A DNA stretch of 57,487 nucleotides from Clostridia bacterium. GTDB lineage: Bacteria > Bacillota > Clostridia > Oscillospirales > Acutalibacteraceae. Shown one piece after another: positions 9,950-19,000 of the stretch. Position 1 is the first letter of the stretch, and every line of letters starts with the position of its first letter. The DNA lies in assembly GCA_017613735.1 (NCBI GenBank), contig JAGADF010000003.1, forward strand, positions 1 to 57,487, in the 5' to 3' direction. A program made the position numbers and the translations under genes. The notes under the pieces are model-generated. The model was not told where the DNA came from and did not search any database. It saw only the letters and a list, made by a program, of their open reading frames with translations.

Positions 9950-10017
9950 TAAGAAAAAACGCAATGCTGATAGTTTTCCGGCAGTATTGATTATTAAAAA
10001 TCGGCAAAATCCGTCAA

Positions 10018-10139
10018 ATCCAACCGCTAACCAACCATTTTCAATATAAACGCTTGAAACGCTAAGCGAGAGGGGGAAAGCACACCCCACTCTCGCACCA
10101 AGTAAGAGCATATCCGTTCGGATATGCTCTTAGTTTTTT
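10018..10139 (+). repeat. Intergenic terminator-linked element, copy D
   Basis: Carries the AACC block (10022-10036). It has an 11-bp internal hairpin: GCGAGAG (10066-10072) with CTCTCGC (10090-10096), plus GGGG with CCCC, one bulged A and an 8-base loop. ACCAAG follows, then a terminator hairpin (10103-10115 with 10120-10132) identical in stem to that of copy B. The internal stem differs in sequence from copies A, C and E but keeps pairing at the same place. It lies downstream of the maturase gene and could act as its terminator. Confidence 0.62.
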
Positions 10140-10147
10140 GTCTTTTG

Positions 10148-10288
10148 TCTGAATACGGCATTAAACCCGATAACCGCAACCGTCAACCAACCCAAAAACG
10201 AACAAAGCGCGGACGCTCTAAGCGACAGCTTCTTCAAGGTGCGCACTTCCGCACCAAAAGAGCAGGCAATTTGCCTGCTCTTTTTTTG
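10148..10288 (+). repeat. Intergenic terminator-linked element, copy E
   Basis: Follows copy D as C follows B. It has the AACC block (10171-10192), stem GCGGA/TCCGC (10209-10213 with 10248-10252), an alternative stem GGTGCG/CGCACC (10238-10243 with 10250-10255), ACCAA, and a strong hairpin with seven T (10256-10287). The roughly 165-base block from the hairpin of D to ACCAA of E is nearly identical to the same block of B-C. The rest of the 10289-10430 gap shows nothing recognisable. Confidence 0.62.
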
Positions 10289-10431
10289 CCTTAAAATCGG
10301 GCTTTTTCGCTATTCGCTTTTGTTTGTCGGGACTTGTCGCATACACGATTGCACACGGTTTATCTCAATTGACCACAGTTTACTGCACAAACCGCATACG
10401 CTTTGCAACGGGGGATGTTCAGGATATATTA

Positions 10432-10460
10432 TTGACTATTGTGCTTGTGTTTGATAAAAT
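10432..10460 (+). promoter_or_regulatory. Sigma-A-type promoter for the 10531 operon
   Basis: TTGACT (10432-10437), a 17-base spacer and TAAAAT (10455-10460) lie about 70 bases before the lipoprotein start. Confidence 0.8.
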
Positions 10461-10530
10461 AAAACCGTGAACTTAAGTGCTTTTTTATCAATTGATAAAA
10501 GTACTTGAATTATTTTATGGAGGTTATTAT

Positions 10531-11205
10531 ATGAAAAAAGGTTTAGCAATCGCACTTGTTCTTTCTTTACTTTTCTGTCTGGCTGCCTGCGGCGGCAAGA
10601 CAACTGACAATGGAACAGTTCCGTCCCTGGACACAAATGTTGAAAATCAGGATACAAATGAGAACGACACCGTTCCGAGTAATTCAAGCAACGCTGCAAA
10701 CGCAGGTCTTACCGGCAAAATCAATATAATTGACCTCGATGACAGAGACGCTTCAATTCTTAAGGGTATGAAGATTATCGGTAACAGCGTCGGCTCAAAT
10801 GACGATATCAACGGCAAGGAGTCATCACTTGACGATGTTCGCTGCATCTTTGAATTGAACGAATGGGTTGAGTTTTATCCCGACACCGACAAAGAGTACG
10901 CTCTGCGTGTATGGATTCTCAAACACCGTGATGATCAGGAATATTACAACAACTGCAAATTCTCTGATCTTATGCCCGAATTTGTTCAGTATTGCGACCT
11001 GCATTATCCCGTTGACGAGGAAAATCCTGATGAATGGTATTGGGGCAATTTCTATCTTAATCCCGATGACTGCGAACCCGGTTATTACGATTTTGTTTTC
11101 ACCTATGAGGGAAAGGCAATCGGCGTTCTTCAGACACGTTTCTACAAAGATGAAGAGCTTGCCACTAAATCAGGCGCAGAGCTTGAAGCTCTTATGCATG
11201 AATAA
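10531..11205 (+). CDS. Putative lipoprotein, unknown function
   Basis: A 224-residue lipoprotein. The start at 10531 has TGGAGG upstream and is preferred to an earlier in-frame start, because the signal peptide begins here with MKKGLAIAL. The lipobox is LAAC, followed by Gly-Gly. An Asn/Asp/Thr-rich linker (about 25-60) joins it to a compact acidic domain rich in Asp, Glu, Tyr and Trp (DEWYWGNFYL, YYDFVFTYEG), perhaps a beta-sandwich. I do not recognise a family. The unknown gene at 11220 follows by 14 bases and is probably co-transcribed. Confidence 0.85.
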   Translation: MKKGLAIALVLSLLFCLAACGGKTTDNGTVPSLDTNVENQDTNENDTVPSNSSNAANAGLTGKINIIDLDDRDASILKGMKIIGNSVGSNDDINGKESSLDDVRCIFELNEWVEFYPDTDKEYALRVWILKHRDDQEYYNNCKFSDLMPEFVQYCDLHYPVDEENPDEWYWGNFYLNPDDCEPGYYDFVFTYEGKAIGVLQTRFYKDEELATKSGAELEALMHE

Positions 11206-11219
11206 TCAGGGTAAAAATT

Positions 11220-11696
11220 ATGTCGGAAGAAAGATTTATAAAGCTGGTTGAGGAAAACGACGGCTTTGAATTTTATCAGGCGTACAGAGATGATGTCGAT
11301 TATGTAATCGGCGGAAAAGGCGATACATTCTGGTTTATCAAAATGAAAAAGCAGAAGGCCGTTGAAACATATATCGGAAAATATAATAACGGCGTGTGGG
11401 AGGATTCCTATATAAAAGGAAGCGGCTCTCCTGTTTCAAAACCGTCGGGCTCAACTATTAAACTCATTGTAGACAATGCGTATTTTATGCAGGAGGAACC
11501 GTGGGTTACGAGGAGAACGCCAAATCCCATTGAAGATTCTCATCCGCATTACCACTATGTTTACGGTTTCGGAGACAAGGCGCTCGACGTTTCGGTTGAG
11601 TACGGAGTGACTATCGGTTATAACGATATTAAGGATGTCGCCGCAGGATTCCATTTGAGATACTTGTATACAGGCGAGGATGTTGAATCTTTATAA
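11220..11696 (+). CDS. Hypothetical cytoplasmic protein
   Basis: A 158-residue protein with no signal peptide or membrane segment. The ribosome site is weak (AGGG), but the gene follows the lipoprotein by only 14 bases, so translation may be coupled. The sequence is rich in aromatic residues (FWFIKMKK, HPHYHYVYGFG) and has a His cluster near residue 113. I do not recognise a family and no catalytic pattern is evident. A terminator at 11730-11757 closes the unit. Confidence 0.75.
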   Translation: MSEERFIKLVEENDGFEFYQAYRDDVDYVIGGKGDTFWFIKMKKQKAVETYIGKYNNGVWEDSYIKGSGSPVSKPSGSTIKLIVDNAYFMQEEPWVTRRTPNPIEDSHPHYHYVYGFGDKALDVSVEYGVTIGYNDIKDVAAGFHLRYLYTGEDVESL

Positions 11697-11729
11697 ACTC
11701 GTTATTCTAAGCAAACACACTTAAAGAGA

Positions 11730-11757
11730 ACGGGTTTGATTTCAAGCCCGTTTTTAT
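11730..11757 (+). terminator. Intrinsic terminator after 11696
   Basis: ACGGGTTTGA pairs with TCAAGCCCGT around a very short loop, followed by TTTTTATTTT. Confidence 0.7.
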
Positions 11758-11839
11758 TTTTAGTGGGCGCGGGCACCTGCCCGAACTTCGGCGGGGTTCG
11801 GCTTGCCGAACAAGACGCCATTGGAACACAAAATAATCA

Positions 11840-11874
11840 CCCCGAAGCGTTAATCTGCTTCGGGGTTTGTTTTT
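11840..11874. terminator. Terminator in the convergent gap before rhaD
   Basis: CCCCGAAGC (11840-11848) pairs with GCTTCGGGG (11857-11865), followed on the plus strand by TTTGTTTTTTT. The same stem sequence is used at 21926-21951. On the minus side the T-run is weaker, but it could still serve rhaD, whose stop is at 11883. Confidence 0.7.
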
Positions 11875-11882
11875 TTCAGGTT

Positions 11883-12698
11883 TTATAAATCCAGAAAATC
11901 TTTTCTGTAATCAAGCTCAAAGCGTTTTGCGAGGGCGACGAGGTTTTCGTCGGTTATGGTGTTTACCTTCGGAAGATGAGCCGTTAGCATATACTGCTTC
12001 GCCGCTTTTTCAACCGTTTCGATAAGTCCGAAGGTTTCGTCCATATCTTTGCCCGCGCCGTAAATGCCGTGAAGCGTCCATACGACAAGGCGGTACTGCT
12101 TCATTTTTTCGGCTGTCGCCTCGCCGATTTCATTCGTGCCGCATACCATCCACGGCAGAACGCCGATTCCGTCGGGGAAAACTACTATACTCTCGGTCAT
12201 TTGCTTCCATAGAGTGCGTGTGAATTTTCTTTCGTCCATTTCGTGAACCTGAGTCATGGCGAGCGTGTAATCGGGATGACAGTGCATTATAACCCTGTTT
12301 TCGGGATTTACGGAAAGGCGTGAGATATGGCTCATAAGGTGAGCGGGAAGCTCGCTTGTGAACTGACCGCCGTCAGCCCATCCCCAGAGAAGCTCGGCGG
12401 TTACGCCGTCCTCTGCAATACGGATGATACCGAGGTTGTTTTCGGGGTCGGTTTCGATATTCTTGAAATACTTGCCCGTACCCGTAACGATAAAGATTTT
12501 GCCGATAAGCTCCTTTGCCTCAAAGCCCGTCGGGATTGTACGGATAACCTCCGACAAATCGAGATATTCACCGACCTCTTTTTCGTCGAGCATCCGGCTG
12601 ATATTTCCGCCGTTGCGCTCGTCATAGCCGAGACGGTACATATTCGCCGTAGTGGCGCACATTTCCTTCATAAAAGGCGCGTCAAGTATGTTCTTCAT
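11883..12698 (-). CDS. rhaD: Rhamnulose-1-phosphate aldolase
   Basis: A 271-residue class II aldolase. It splits L-rhamnulose 1-phosphate into dihydroxyacetone phosphate and L-lactaldehyde, the third step of L-rhamnose breakdown. The zinc site is visible as HCHPDYT in the middle of the protein, with a further His in TLHGIYG. The acidic catalytic residue probably lies in the N-terminal part. Length equals that of the E. coli enzyme (about 274). It starts 2 bases after the rhaB stop. Its ribosome site AAGGAGG overlaps the last codons of rhaB, so the two are translationally coupled. The adjacent kinase makes the assignment firm. rhaA and a regulator are not in view. Confidence 0.93.
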   Translation of the reverse strand: MKNILDAPFMKEMCATTANMYRLGYDERNGGNISRMLDEKEVGEYLDLSEVIRTIPTGFEAKELIGKIFIVTGTGKYFKNIETDPENNLGIIRIAEDGVTAELLWGWADGGQFTSELPAHLMSHISRLSVNPENRVIMHCHPDYTLAMTQVHEMDERKFTRTLWKQMTESIVVFPDGIGVLPWMVCGTNEIGEATAEKMKQYRLVVWTLHGIYGAGKDMDETFGLIETVEKAAKQYMLTAHLPKVNTITDENLVALAKRFELDYRKDFLDL

Positions 12699-12700
12699 TT

Positions 12701-14056
12701 TTAAACCTCCTTAATATCAAAGGAAACTTTAACAAGCTGTCTCGCTTTTTCAAGGGAAGCAACCTCTTTTGAATAAAGCAGCTGCGAAATGATATTTCCC
12801 GTTGCGGTCGCTTCGACGGGGCCTGCGAGAACCTTTTTGCCCGTGTATTCGGCGGTAAGTCTGTTAAGATATTCGTCTTTGCTGCCGCCGCCGACAATAT
12901 TGACCGTATTTATCGTCTTGTTGCTGATTCTTTCAATGTCTTTAACAACGTCCGCATACGCTTTTGCAAGTGAATGATAAACCGAATTTATTATTATGTC
13001 AATGGGCAGGCTTTCGTCGCCGAGATAGCTTCTTATTGCCTTAATCATACTTTCGGGAGCGAGAAAAGCCGTGTCGTTGGTGTCTATTATTTCAAATCTG
13101 CCGCAGCTTTGAGCCATAAGCATCATCTCGTCATAGGAATACTGCTTTTTCAGGTCTCTGCGTATGCACTGAAGCAGCCACATTCCCATATAGTTTTTAA
13201 GAAAACGGTAACGGTAATTTATACCGCCCTCGTTAGTGAAATTCGCTTTGAGTGCTTCGTCGGTCAGAACGGGGGAGAGGTTTTCGGTACCTATCAGGCT
13301 CCACGTGCCCGACGAGATATACACTCCGTTATCGCCTACCGAGCAGGCGGCAACTGCGCTCGCCGTATCGTGAGAGGGCGCGAGAATAACCTCGCTTTCA
13401 AAATCAAAGCCCGTCAGAGTTCCGACCTTTGTGCAGGGGACTGACACCTCGCTGAAAATATCTTTTCTTATGCTGAGTTTGTCAAGAATTTCCTCATCCC
13501 ACGTCTTTGTTTGGGCGTTAATGAGGTTGCTCGTCGAAGCCTCGGTGTATTCGTTTTTAATTTCGCCCGTCAGTTTAAAGGCTATATAATCGGGCATCAT
13601 TAAAAAGAATTTTGCTTTATCAAGCTTGCCGCTTTTCTTATCGCAGTAAAGCTGATAAACAGTGTTGTAATTTGCCTTCTGAATACCTGTTCTTTTATAC
13701 AGTTCTTCCTGCGAAATAATATCGGCAACCTCGGGTTGAATAAGATTGTTTCTGTTATCACGGTAAGAAAATGCGGGCAAAAGTTCCTTTTTGTTTTCAT
13801 CAAGCAGAACATAGTCAACGCCCCAGGTGTCAATAGCTATCGTTGCGGGGATTTTGCCGAGTTCGCCGCATTTTTTAATGCCCGCTTTTACCTCGCTGAC
13901 AAGCTTTTCGACGTCCCATACGAGCGAGCCGTTTTCGTCTTTCAGGTAATCTTCAAATCGGTAAATCTCTTCAAGCTTTATTTTTCCGTTCTCGACGTAA
14001 CCGAGTATATGCCGCCCGCTTGAAGCGCCGATATCTATTGCTAAATGATATATCAT
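12701..14056 (-). CDS. rhaB: Rhamnulokinase
   Basis: A 451-residue sugar kinase of the FGGY family that phosphorylates L-rhamnulose at O1 using ATP. The N-terminus has the phosphate-binding pattern AIDIGASSGRHILG. The middle contains SGTWSLIG, and the C-terminal lobe has the adenosine motif VGGGSKDEYLNRLTA. It is slightly shorter than E. coli RhaB (489). The ribosome site is AGGTGATACA before the ATG at 14056, with a good promoter at 14138-14166. It forms a two-gene operon with rhaD. Confidence 0.93.
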   Translation of the reverse strand: MIYHLAIDIGASSGRHILGYVENGKIKLEEIYRFEDYLKDENGSLVWDVEKLVSEVKAGIKKCGELGKIPATIAIDTWGVDYVLLDENKKELLPAFSYRDNRNNLIQPEVADIISQEELYKRTGIQKANYNTVYQLYCDKKSGKLDKAKFFLMMPDYIAFKLTGEIKNEYTEASTSNLINAQTKTWDEEILDKLSIRKDIFSEVSVPCTKVGTLTGFDFESEVILAPSHDTASAVAACSVGDNGVYISSGTWSLIGTENLSPVLTDEALKANFTNEGGINYRYRFLKNYMGMWLLQCIRRDLKKQYSYDEMMLMAQSCGRFEIIDTNDTAFLAPESMIKAIRSYLGDESLPIDIIINSVYHSLAKAYADVVKDIERISNKTINTVNIVGGGSKDEYLNRLTAEYTGKKVLAGPVEATATGNIISQLLYSKEVASLEKARQLVKVSFDIKEV

Positions 14057-14137
14057 TGTATCACCTCAAAGGTTTTATTTCCCTGCTTATAAAAACTCTT
14101 GGATTTTGTATGCTTAAACAGATGTTTTCCAGTCATA

Positions 14138-14166
14138 ATTCTACCATACGAAAGCCTACTTTTCAA
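14138..14166 (-). promoter_or_regulatory. Promoter of the rhaBD operon
   Basis: On the minus strand TTGAAA (14166-14161), a 17-base spacer and TAGAAT (14143-14138) lie about 80 bases upstream of rhaB. No clear operator palindrome was found next to it. Confidence 0.7.
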
Positions 14167-14233
14167 CAAAATATATCAGCTCCGTTATTTCTTCGTTTAC
14201 GGTTTCGCTTTTGTCTCAACGGCGACATATATA

Positions 14234-14260
14234 AAAAGAGACCTCATCAGAGGTCTCTTT
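14234..14260. terminator. Terminator after the prepilin-like gene
   Basis: AAAGAGACCTC pairs with GAGGTCTCTTT around loop ATCA. It lies between the prepilin-like gene stop (14281) and the rhaBD promoter and insulates the two units. Confidence 0.8.
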
Positions 14261-14280
14261 ATCATATTAACCAAATTATT

Positions 14281-14709
14281 TTATCCTTTGTGTCCCTTGT
14301 TCGGACAACCTTCTGCCATACACTCAACATAAAAGGTGTTTGGCCCTGTTGCTATAATGGCGTACGGCGTATCGGTATCACCGTTTGTGCACATCGGAAC
14401 AATGCCGTTATCAAATGTAGATTTAAAGTCGTCGTCATCATAGAGAATTACAGAGTAATCAGTTTCGGAGTCTGAATAAAAATCTTCTTCAAACTCAAAG
14501 GGTTGACCGCTTTCTGAAGATACGCCTAACATATATGATACAAGATTGGAGCGTATAATGCGCATATTTGATTCGCAGGCTTTTACCTTGGAATTCTTCG
14601 TAACCGCTGTAAAAATCGGAACGGCTACTGCAACAAGAATTCCCAGAATAACGACAACTATCATCAATTCAACAAGCGTAAAGCCCTTTTTGTTAAGCAT
14701 TTTTCTCAT
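14281..14709 (-). CDS. Prepilin-like protein with type IV pilin N-terminus
   Basis: A 142-residue protein. It has a short basic leader ending in Gly, then the methylation motif FTLVELMIVVVI and a hydrophobic helix, the hallmark of type IV pilins and pseudopilins cleaved by a prepilin peptidase. The ATG at 14709 is preferred to a GTG at 14718, because AAAAGGAGG lies 11 bases upstream of the ATG but only 2 from the GTG. The short globular part is acidic, with three Cys; a CMAEGCPN end may form a disulfide. No other pilus assembly genes are nearby. It follows the 7TM protein gene by 18 bases, with the ribosome site overlapping that stop. Confidence 0.88.
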   Translation of the reverse strand: MRKMLNKKGFTLVELMIVVVILGILVAVAVPIFTAVTKNSKVKACESNMRIIRSNLVSYMLGVSSESGQPFEFEEDFYSDSETDYSVILYDDDDFKSTFDNGIVPMCTNGDTDTPYAIIATGPNTFYVECMAEGCPNKGHKG

Positions 14710-14727
14710 ATGAATCACATCCTCCTT

Positions 14728-15957
14728 TTACACTAATACATCGTCCGGCTCAGCAGGAGCGGCAGAACCGGCGAGCTTGTTTGCCGAGTGCTGATACGAA
14801 TCAAAAAGAAGAATGATAACAAAGAAAATCATTCCGATATAATAGAAAAATCTGAAATTGTATGCCGAGAAGAAGGCTTTAATGTAGCCCTGATGATATG
14901 CAAAAAGTGAAATAATTGCAAATATGCCAAGAATAATCGTGCCTACTATCAGGTTCTTTTGCTGCTTGTTCTTCCAGTCAAGTATGCAACATACAAGAAC
15001 AGTGATTACAACAAAAGCCATAAGACCGTGCGCAACATAAAGGTGTTTTTCAATGCCTATTGAAGCGATTACGAAAAGTCCCAGCGAGACAACTGAATAC
15101 GCCCACGAAAGGACTGCAGCAGAAGCAAGGGGAAGATTGAAACGCGTCAGCTTTTCCTTAGCGAACATCGGGAACAGGCACGGGAGAGACAGGAATGAGA
15201 AGTAAGAGATAAGGTACTTGACATACATATTCTTGAACATCAGCTGCATCAGAACGGTATTGGATAAAAGGTAACTCGTCGATACAAGAATGAACAGCGA
15301 AAGATAAAGATGAACCCTTCCTTTCTGATGTCTGCAAATCAGGAAAATCGACTTGAAGAATTCAAATACGGCAAGAATCAGCATAACAAAGCAGATGGCA
15401 ATTGAAGGTATGTCGGATTTAATCAGCTTGAGAATAATGCCGTCATTGCCTTCGAGCCAGAATTCGCGATCAGCCCTCCAGTCGGTATGCTTGCCCTTGT
15501 AGGTTGCATAAACCTCAATATCTTTGCCGCCTGAATTCTCGGGAAGATTAATAAGCACGAAATGATCACCGAGATTTATCGGCTTTGTAAAGTTGTTTTC
15601 AATACCGTATGTGTAAATCAGCTTGCCGTCAATATAGACGTAAAGAACCTCATCTCTGCTTCCAAATGCAAGCGCCGAATGGTTGCTTGCCATAGCGGGA
15701 AGCTTGTTTTTGTAGTGCAGCGTATATGAAGCATCTTTATTCTTTGTCTCCGTAATTTCCCAGCCTTCCGAAATACTCGACATGGGATCCACTACAAGCT
15801 GAATATTCTCGGTTTTGTATTTGACAAGTGCAAAAACCCCCGTGAATATAAAAGCAATAACTGCAATAGCCATGACTATTTCTGAAAAATGGTCACGGAC
15901 GTAGGTCATTAATTTTGAGTCGCCTTCTTTGTGATAATCGTAGGCCAAATTGCTCAC
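14728..15957 (-). CDS. 7TM-DISM-like receptor protein without effector domain
   Basis: A 409-residue membrane protein. One helix near residues 30-50 is followed by an extracytoplasmic domain of about 120 residues (with WEIT, ALAFGSRDEVLYVYIDGKL) and then seven membrane helices (about 178-395). The layout resembles 7TM-DISM receptors that usually carry a GGDEF or kinase domain at the C-terminus. Here the protein ends in a short Ala/Pro/Asp tail. The start is uncertain: the GTG at 15957 has a weak site (TGGGGTG), and an in-frame ATG occurs at about 15909. It is co-transcribed with the prepilin-like gene; a shared role in surface sensing or assembly is inference only. Confidence 0.72.
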   Translation of the reverse strand: MSNLAYDYHKEGDSKLMTYVRDHFSEIVMAIAVIAFIFTGVFALVKYKTENIQLVVDPMSSISEGWEITETKNKDASYTLHYKNKLPAMASNHSALAFGSRDEVLYVYIDGKLIYTYGIENNFTKPINLGDHFVLINLPENSGGKDIEVYATYKGKHTDWRADREFWLEGNDGIILKLIKSDIPSIAICFVMLILAVFEFFKSIFLICRHQKGRVHLYLSLFILVSTSYLLSNTVLMQLMFKNMYVKYLISYFSFLSLPCLFPMFAKEKLTRFNLPLASAAVLSWAYSVVSLGLFVIASIGIEKHLYVAHGLMAFVVITVLVCCILDWKNKQQKNLIVGTIILGIFAIISLFAYHQGYIKAFFSAYNFRFFYYIGMIFFVIILLFDSYQHSANKLAGSAAPAEPDDVLV

Positions 15958-15979
15958 CCCATTTGATAAAAATCAATTA

Positions 15980-15988
15980 ATTATATCA
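15980..15988 (-). promoter_or_regulatory. Extended -10 promoter for the 7TM-prepilin operon
   Basis: On the minus strand TGATATAAT is an extended -10 element about 25 bases before the start at 15957; the -35 region (TTACTT) is weak. Confidence 0.5.
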
Positions 15989-16045
15989 CATAAAAATATA
16001 TAAGTAAATAAGAATATTTGTATTAGCGTTATTTAGTGTTCAACC

Positions 16046-16087
16046 AAAAAACGGACTGCTTTCCGAAATGAAAACAGCCCGTTTTTT
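16046..16087. terminator. Terminator after the dockerin-Hint gene
   Basis: AAAAAACGG-A-CTG pairs with CAG-C-CCGTTTTTT around a larger loop, 6 bases beyond the stop at 16093. T-runs on both strands allow it to work in both directions. Confidence 0.75.
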
Positions 16088-16092
16088 CTTTA

Positions 16093-19000
16093 TCAGAGAT
16101 TATCTTTGATGATTCCCAGAATATCGTCGTATGAAAATACGCCCTTGCCGACAAGCACCTTGTAATATGCCACTTTTAATCCTTCAAACTGTTCTGTAGT
16201 GAGGTATCCGTCAAAATTGTCAAGAGTATAAAGACCGTAACGCGCTATATCCGCCTGCATCAGTTCTTCGTCATATTTCATTCCCTCGCCGACGGTGAAG
16301 AAATCAAATCTTCCTTTGTAGTTCTCCTCACCGGTCATTGAAAGCATATCGTCGACTATGAACGAATAGTTGTTGGCGGTCAGAATTGAATAACAGCCAA
16401 CATTTTCTTCTGCTATTGAATAATCCGTCAGAACAACCGTTGTGTTGCCGTCTGCGGTTTGCTTTATGAATTTGTGCCCTATGTAATTATCAACATTTTC
16501 GGGCGTGATATAAACGAATTTATTTTCATCAACATCAAAGAAGCCGTGGTCGTTAATCATTCTGACATCTGTACCGTCGCTGAAATTAAGAGTAAGCACC
16601 TGCCAGATATTGCCGTCATGATGCCACTTAATAGCAACGGGCTGAGCCTCATAGCAGCCGTTCCACAGGCTCCATGTCATAACCATATCGCCCTGATTAA
16701 CCTGTTCGATGGGTTTCTTTGTACCGTCAGCCATTGTTACAAGAGTTCCCTCTGCAACACAGGATGGTTTATTGTGCGCAGCCGCATGATAATTAATATA
16801 GTAATAATATACTTCACCGTTGCCGGCTTCAAATTTAAATTTAACCGTAGCTGAATGCTCACCCTGATTACTTCCCATTGCCTCGCTCTTTTTATATAGT
16901 CCGTAAGAGTTGTCGCGTGCATAGCCAATCCAGCCTTTGCCATTCCATGTAATATTTGTAAGCCATTGCAAATTCGAAGGTAAGTCGTTTAAATTGGATG
17001 ATTTACTATAGGTAACACTGTTACCGTTAATGTCAGTATAATTCTTGATAGTAACACCTGTAAAAACCGGCAGCAGATAATTAAAATCACTGCTGTTGTC
17101 CTTAAACCGCGATTCAACAACAGGGCAATAGACACCGTTTATTTCCGTTGATTTAACAGTGTCGCTTGTTCCGTTAACATCGGGCATAACATATTTATTA
17201 CCGTTGATTTCAATTACCTTTGAACCAAGCGAGTTTCCGTTGTAATCAAAGAATGTGAATTCGGGCTCTTTAATGCTTGGCTTTTTCTCGGTAACGTTTA
17301 CAGTAAGCGTTTTGGAATATGTTCTTTCGGAGCTAACAAGTTCGTTACTGTAATTATACGGATCGGTAATCGTATAATATACAGTATATACTCCGGCGCT
17401 GCTAAAACTGATATTGTTTCCGGTATAATTAACGCCGTTCATTGACACACTGACATCAAGCGGTATTCCGTATTTTGTAACCGAAAGGAAATACGGATCA
17501 AAATCGACCGAAGAACTTGTATCAAAAGAAATATTTATTGCACCATCCTTGTAGCTTGACGGATAATTCCAGTTGAAATCCGGTACGGTTGGAATCTGTT
17601 GGCTGCTTTCATAAGAAGTCGAACTGTAATATTTAAGCGATTCGCTTGCATTGAAAGATGTCTGACCGTTTTCAGTCATTACCCATCCGGAGTAGCCTCC
17701 CACTGATATAGTCTTATATGCATATTCGCTCAATGCGTTGCCTGTTGCTCTTTGTACAGTATCTTTCAGACAAAGGATGCCTGTGTTGATATAAGTGTCG
17801 CCGTTATAGGACGCGGTATATTCACTTGCTTTACTGTACATATTTGAAAACAGTGTCGCCATCGTTGTGTTTGAATTGTTTGCCGAGTTATCACCTACGC
17901 AATAATCCTTATCCGTGTTCTTGCCAAGCCAATTATACTGTTTTAAATAACCGGTTGCCTGAATTGTGGTTCCCGATGCCTCTTCACCGATAACTATGCC
18001 GTATCCCACCCTCAGGTTGCCGTTGTCAGTTAATCTGGGTTGATTAATTGTTGTGACGTTGTGAAGTGAAATATTGCCTGACTTTACAAAAATATTGCAA
18101 TAACGACCGCCGTCAAATACCGAATTCTCAACCGTTGTTGTTCCTCCTGCTGTGTCAAGAATCTGAAGCGGTGCTCTTGAATAAGCAATGTAACAGTTAT
18201 AAATATAACTTGAACCGGATGCGCTTACGGTATGAATATAGTTGCTATCTGACCAATAAACCGCTGCATTATTATATTTAGGTCCGATAATTTTTACATT
18301 GTTAAGCGTACCGTTTGAAAGTGAAACAATATTATGCTGGGTTGTAACATTGCTGTTCGAACAATCTATAGTGAATCCGTTGCCATAAAGGGTTTTCTTA
18401 TTATTAACAGAAAGTGAGTTCGTTGAAACGTCATTAAGAAGAACAATGTTTGTGCTTGACGCGCTTGTTGCTGTAGTAGCGTTATTCGCATTTACAATTT
18501 CAAGGTTGAGATAGCAGACTCTGCCTTCGCCGTCGGCTATTGTAAGCACAACGGGACCTTCGCCCGTGAACTTAAGCGTGGACTTGGTCCAGTCGGAAGA
18601 ATCCTTTGAATAAACGCACTTGGCGGTGCTGTCAGAAAGAAGATATGAATTGCTTACGGTTCCGCAAACGCTTGTGTCACCGTCAACGGAATAAACGCCG
18701 ATGTTTACATCGGCACTTGCAACTGCCGCGTCACCTGTGGCTTCAACCCCAAACAGACTGCCGAGTTTAACCGTATTGCCGTTGCCGACTCTGTAAAGAA
18801 ATTCGTCGGTATGCTCAAATACGGTTTCAAATTCGTTGTAGTTTACTTTTTCAAAGCCGATATATGATTTGCTGTGCGAAATAACAAGGTCCGCAATCGA
18901 AAGGTCAAAGCCGTCGATTGCGCCGTCTTCTCTGCAATCTGCGGCTTTATAATATGCCGAGCCGTCCGTAATAAGCCCGTCAATACCCATAACGGCCTTG

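Noticed and set aside
1868-10288. Elements A-E as integron attC recombination sites
   Set aside because: They are co-oriented and have imperfect palindromes at gene borders, but no GTTRRRY/RYYYAAC core pair is present and no integrase is in view.
11761-11815. GC-rich stretch with small palindromes as a mobile element remnant
   Set aside because: Short inverted repeats occur, but there are no paired ends, no target duplication and no second copy in the window.
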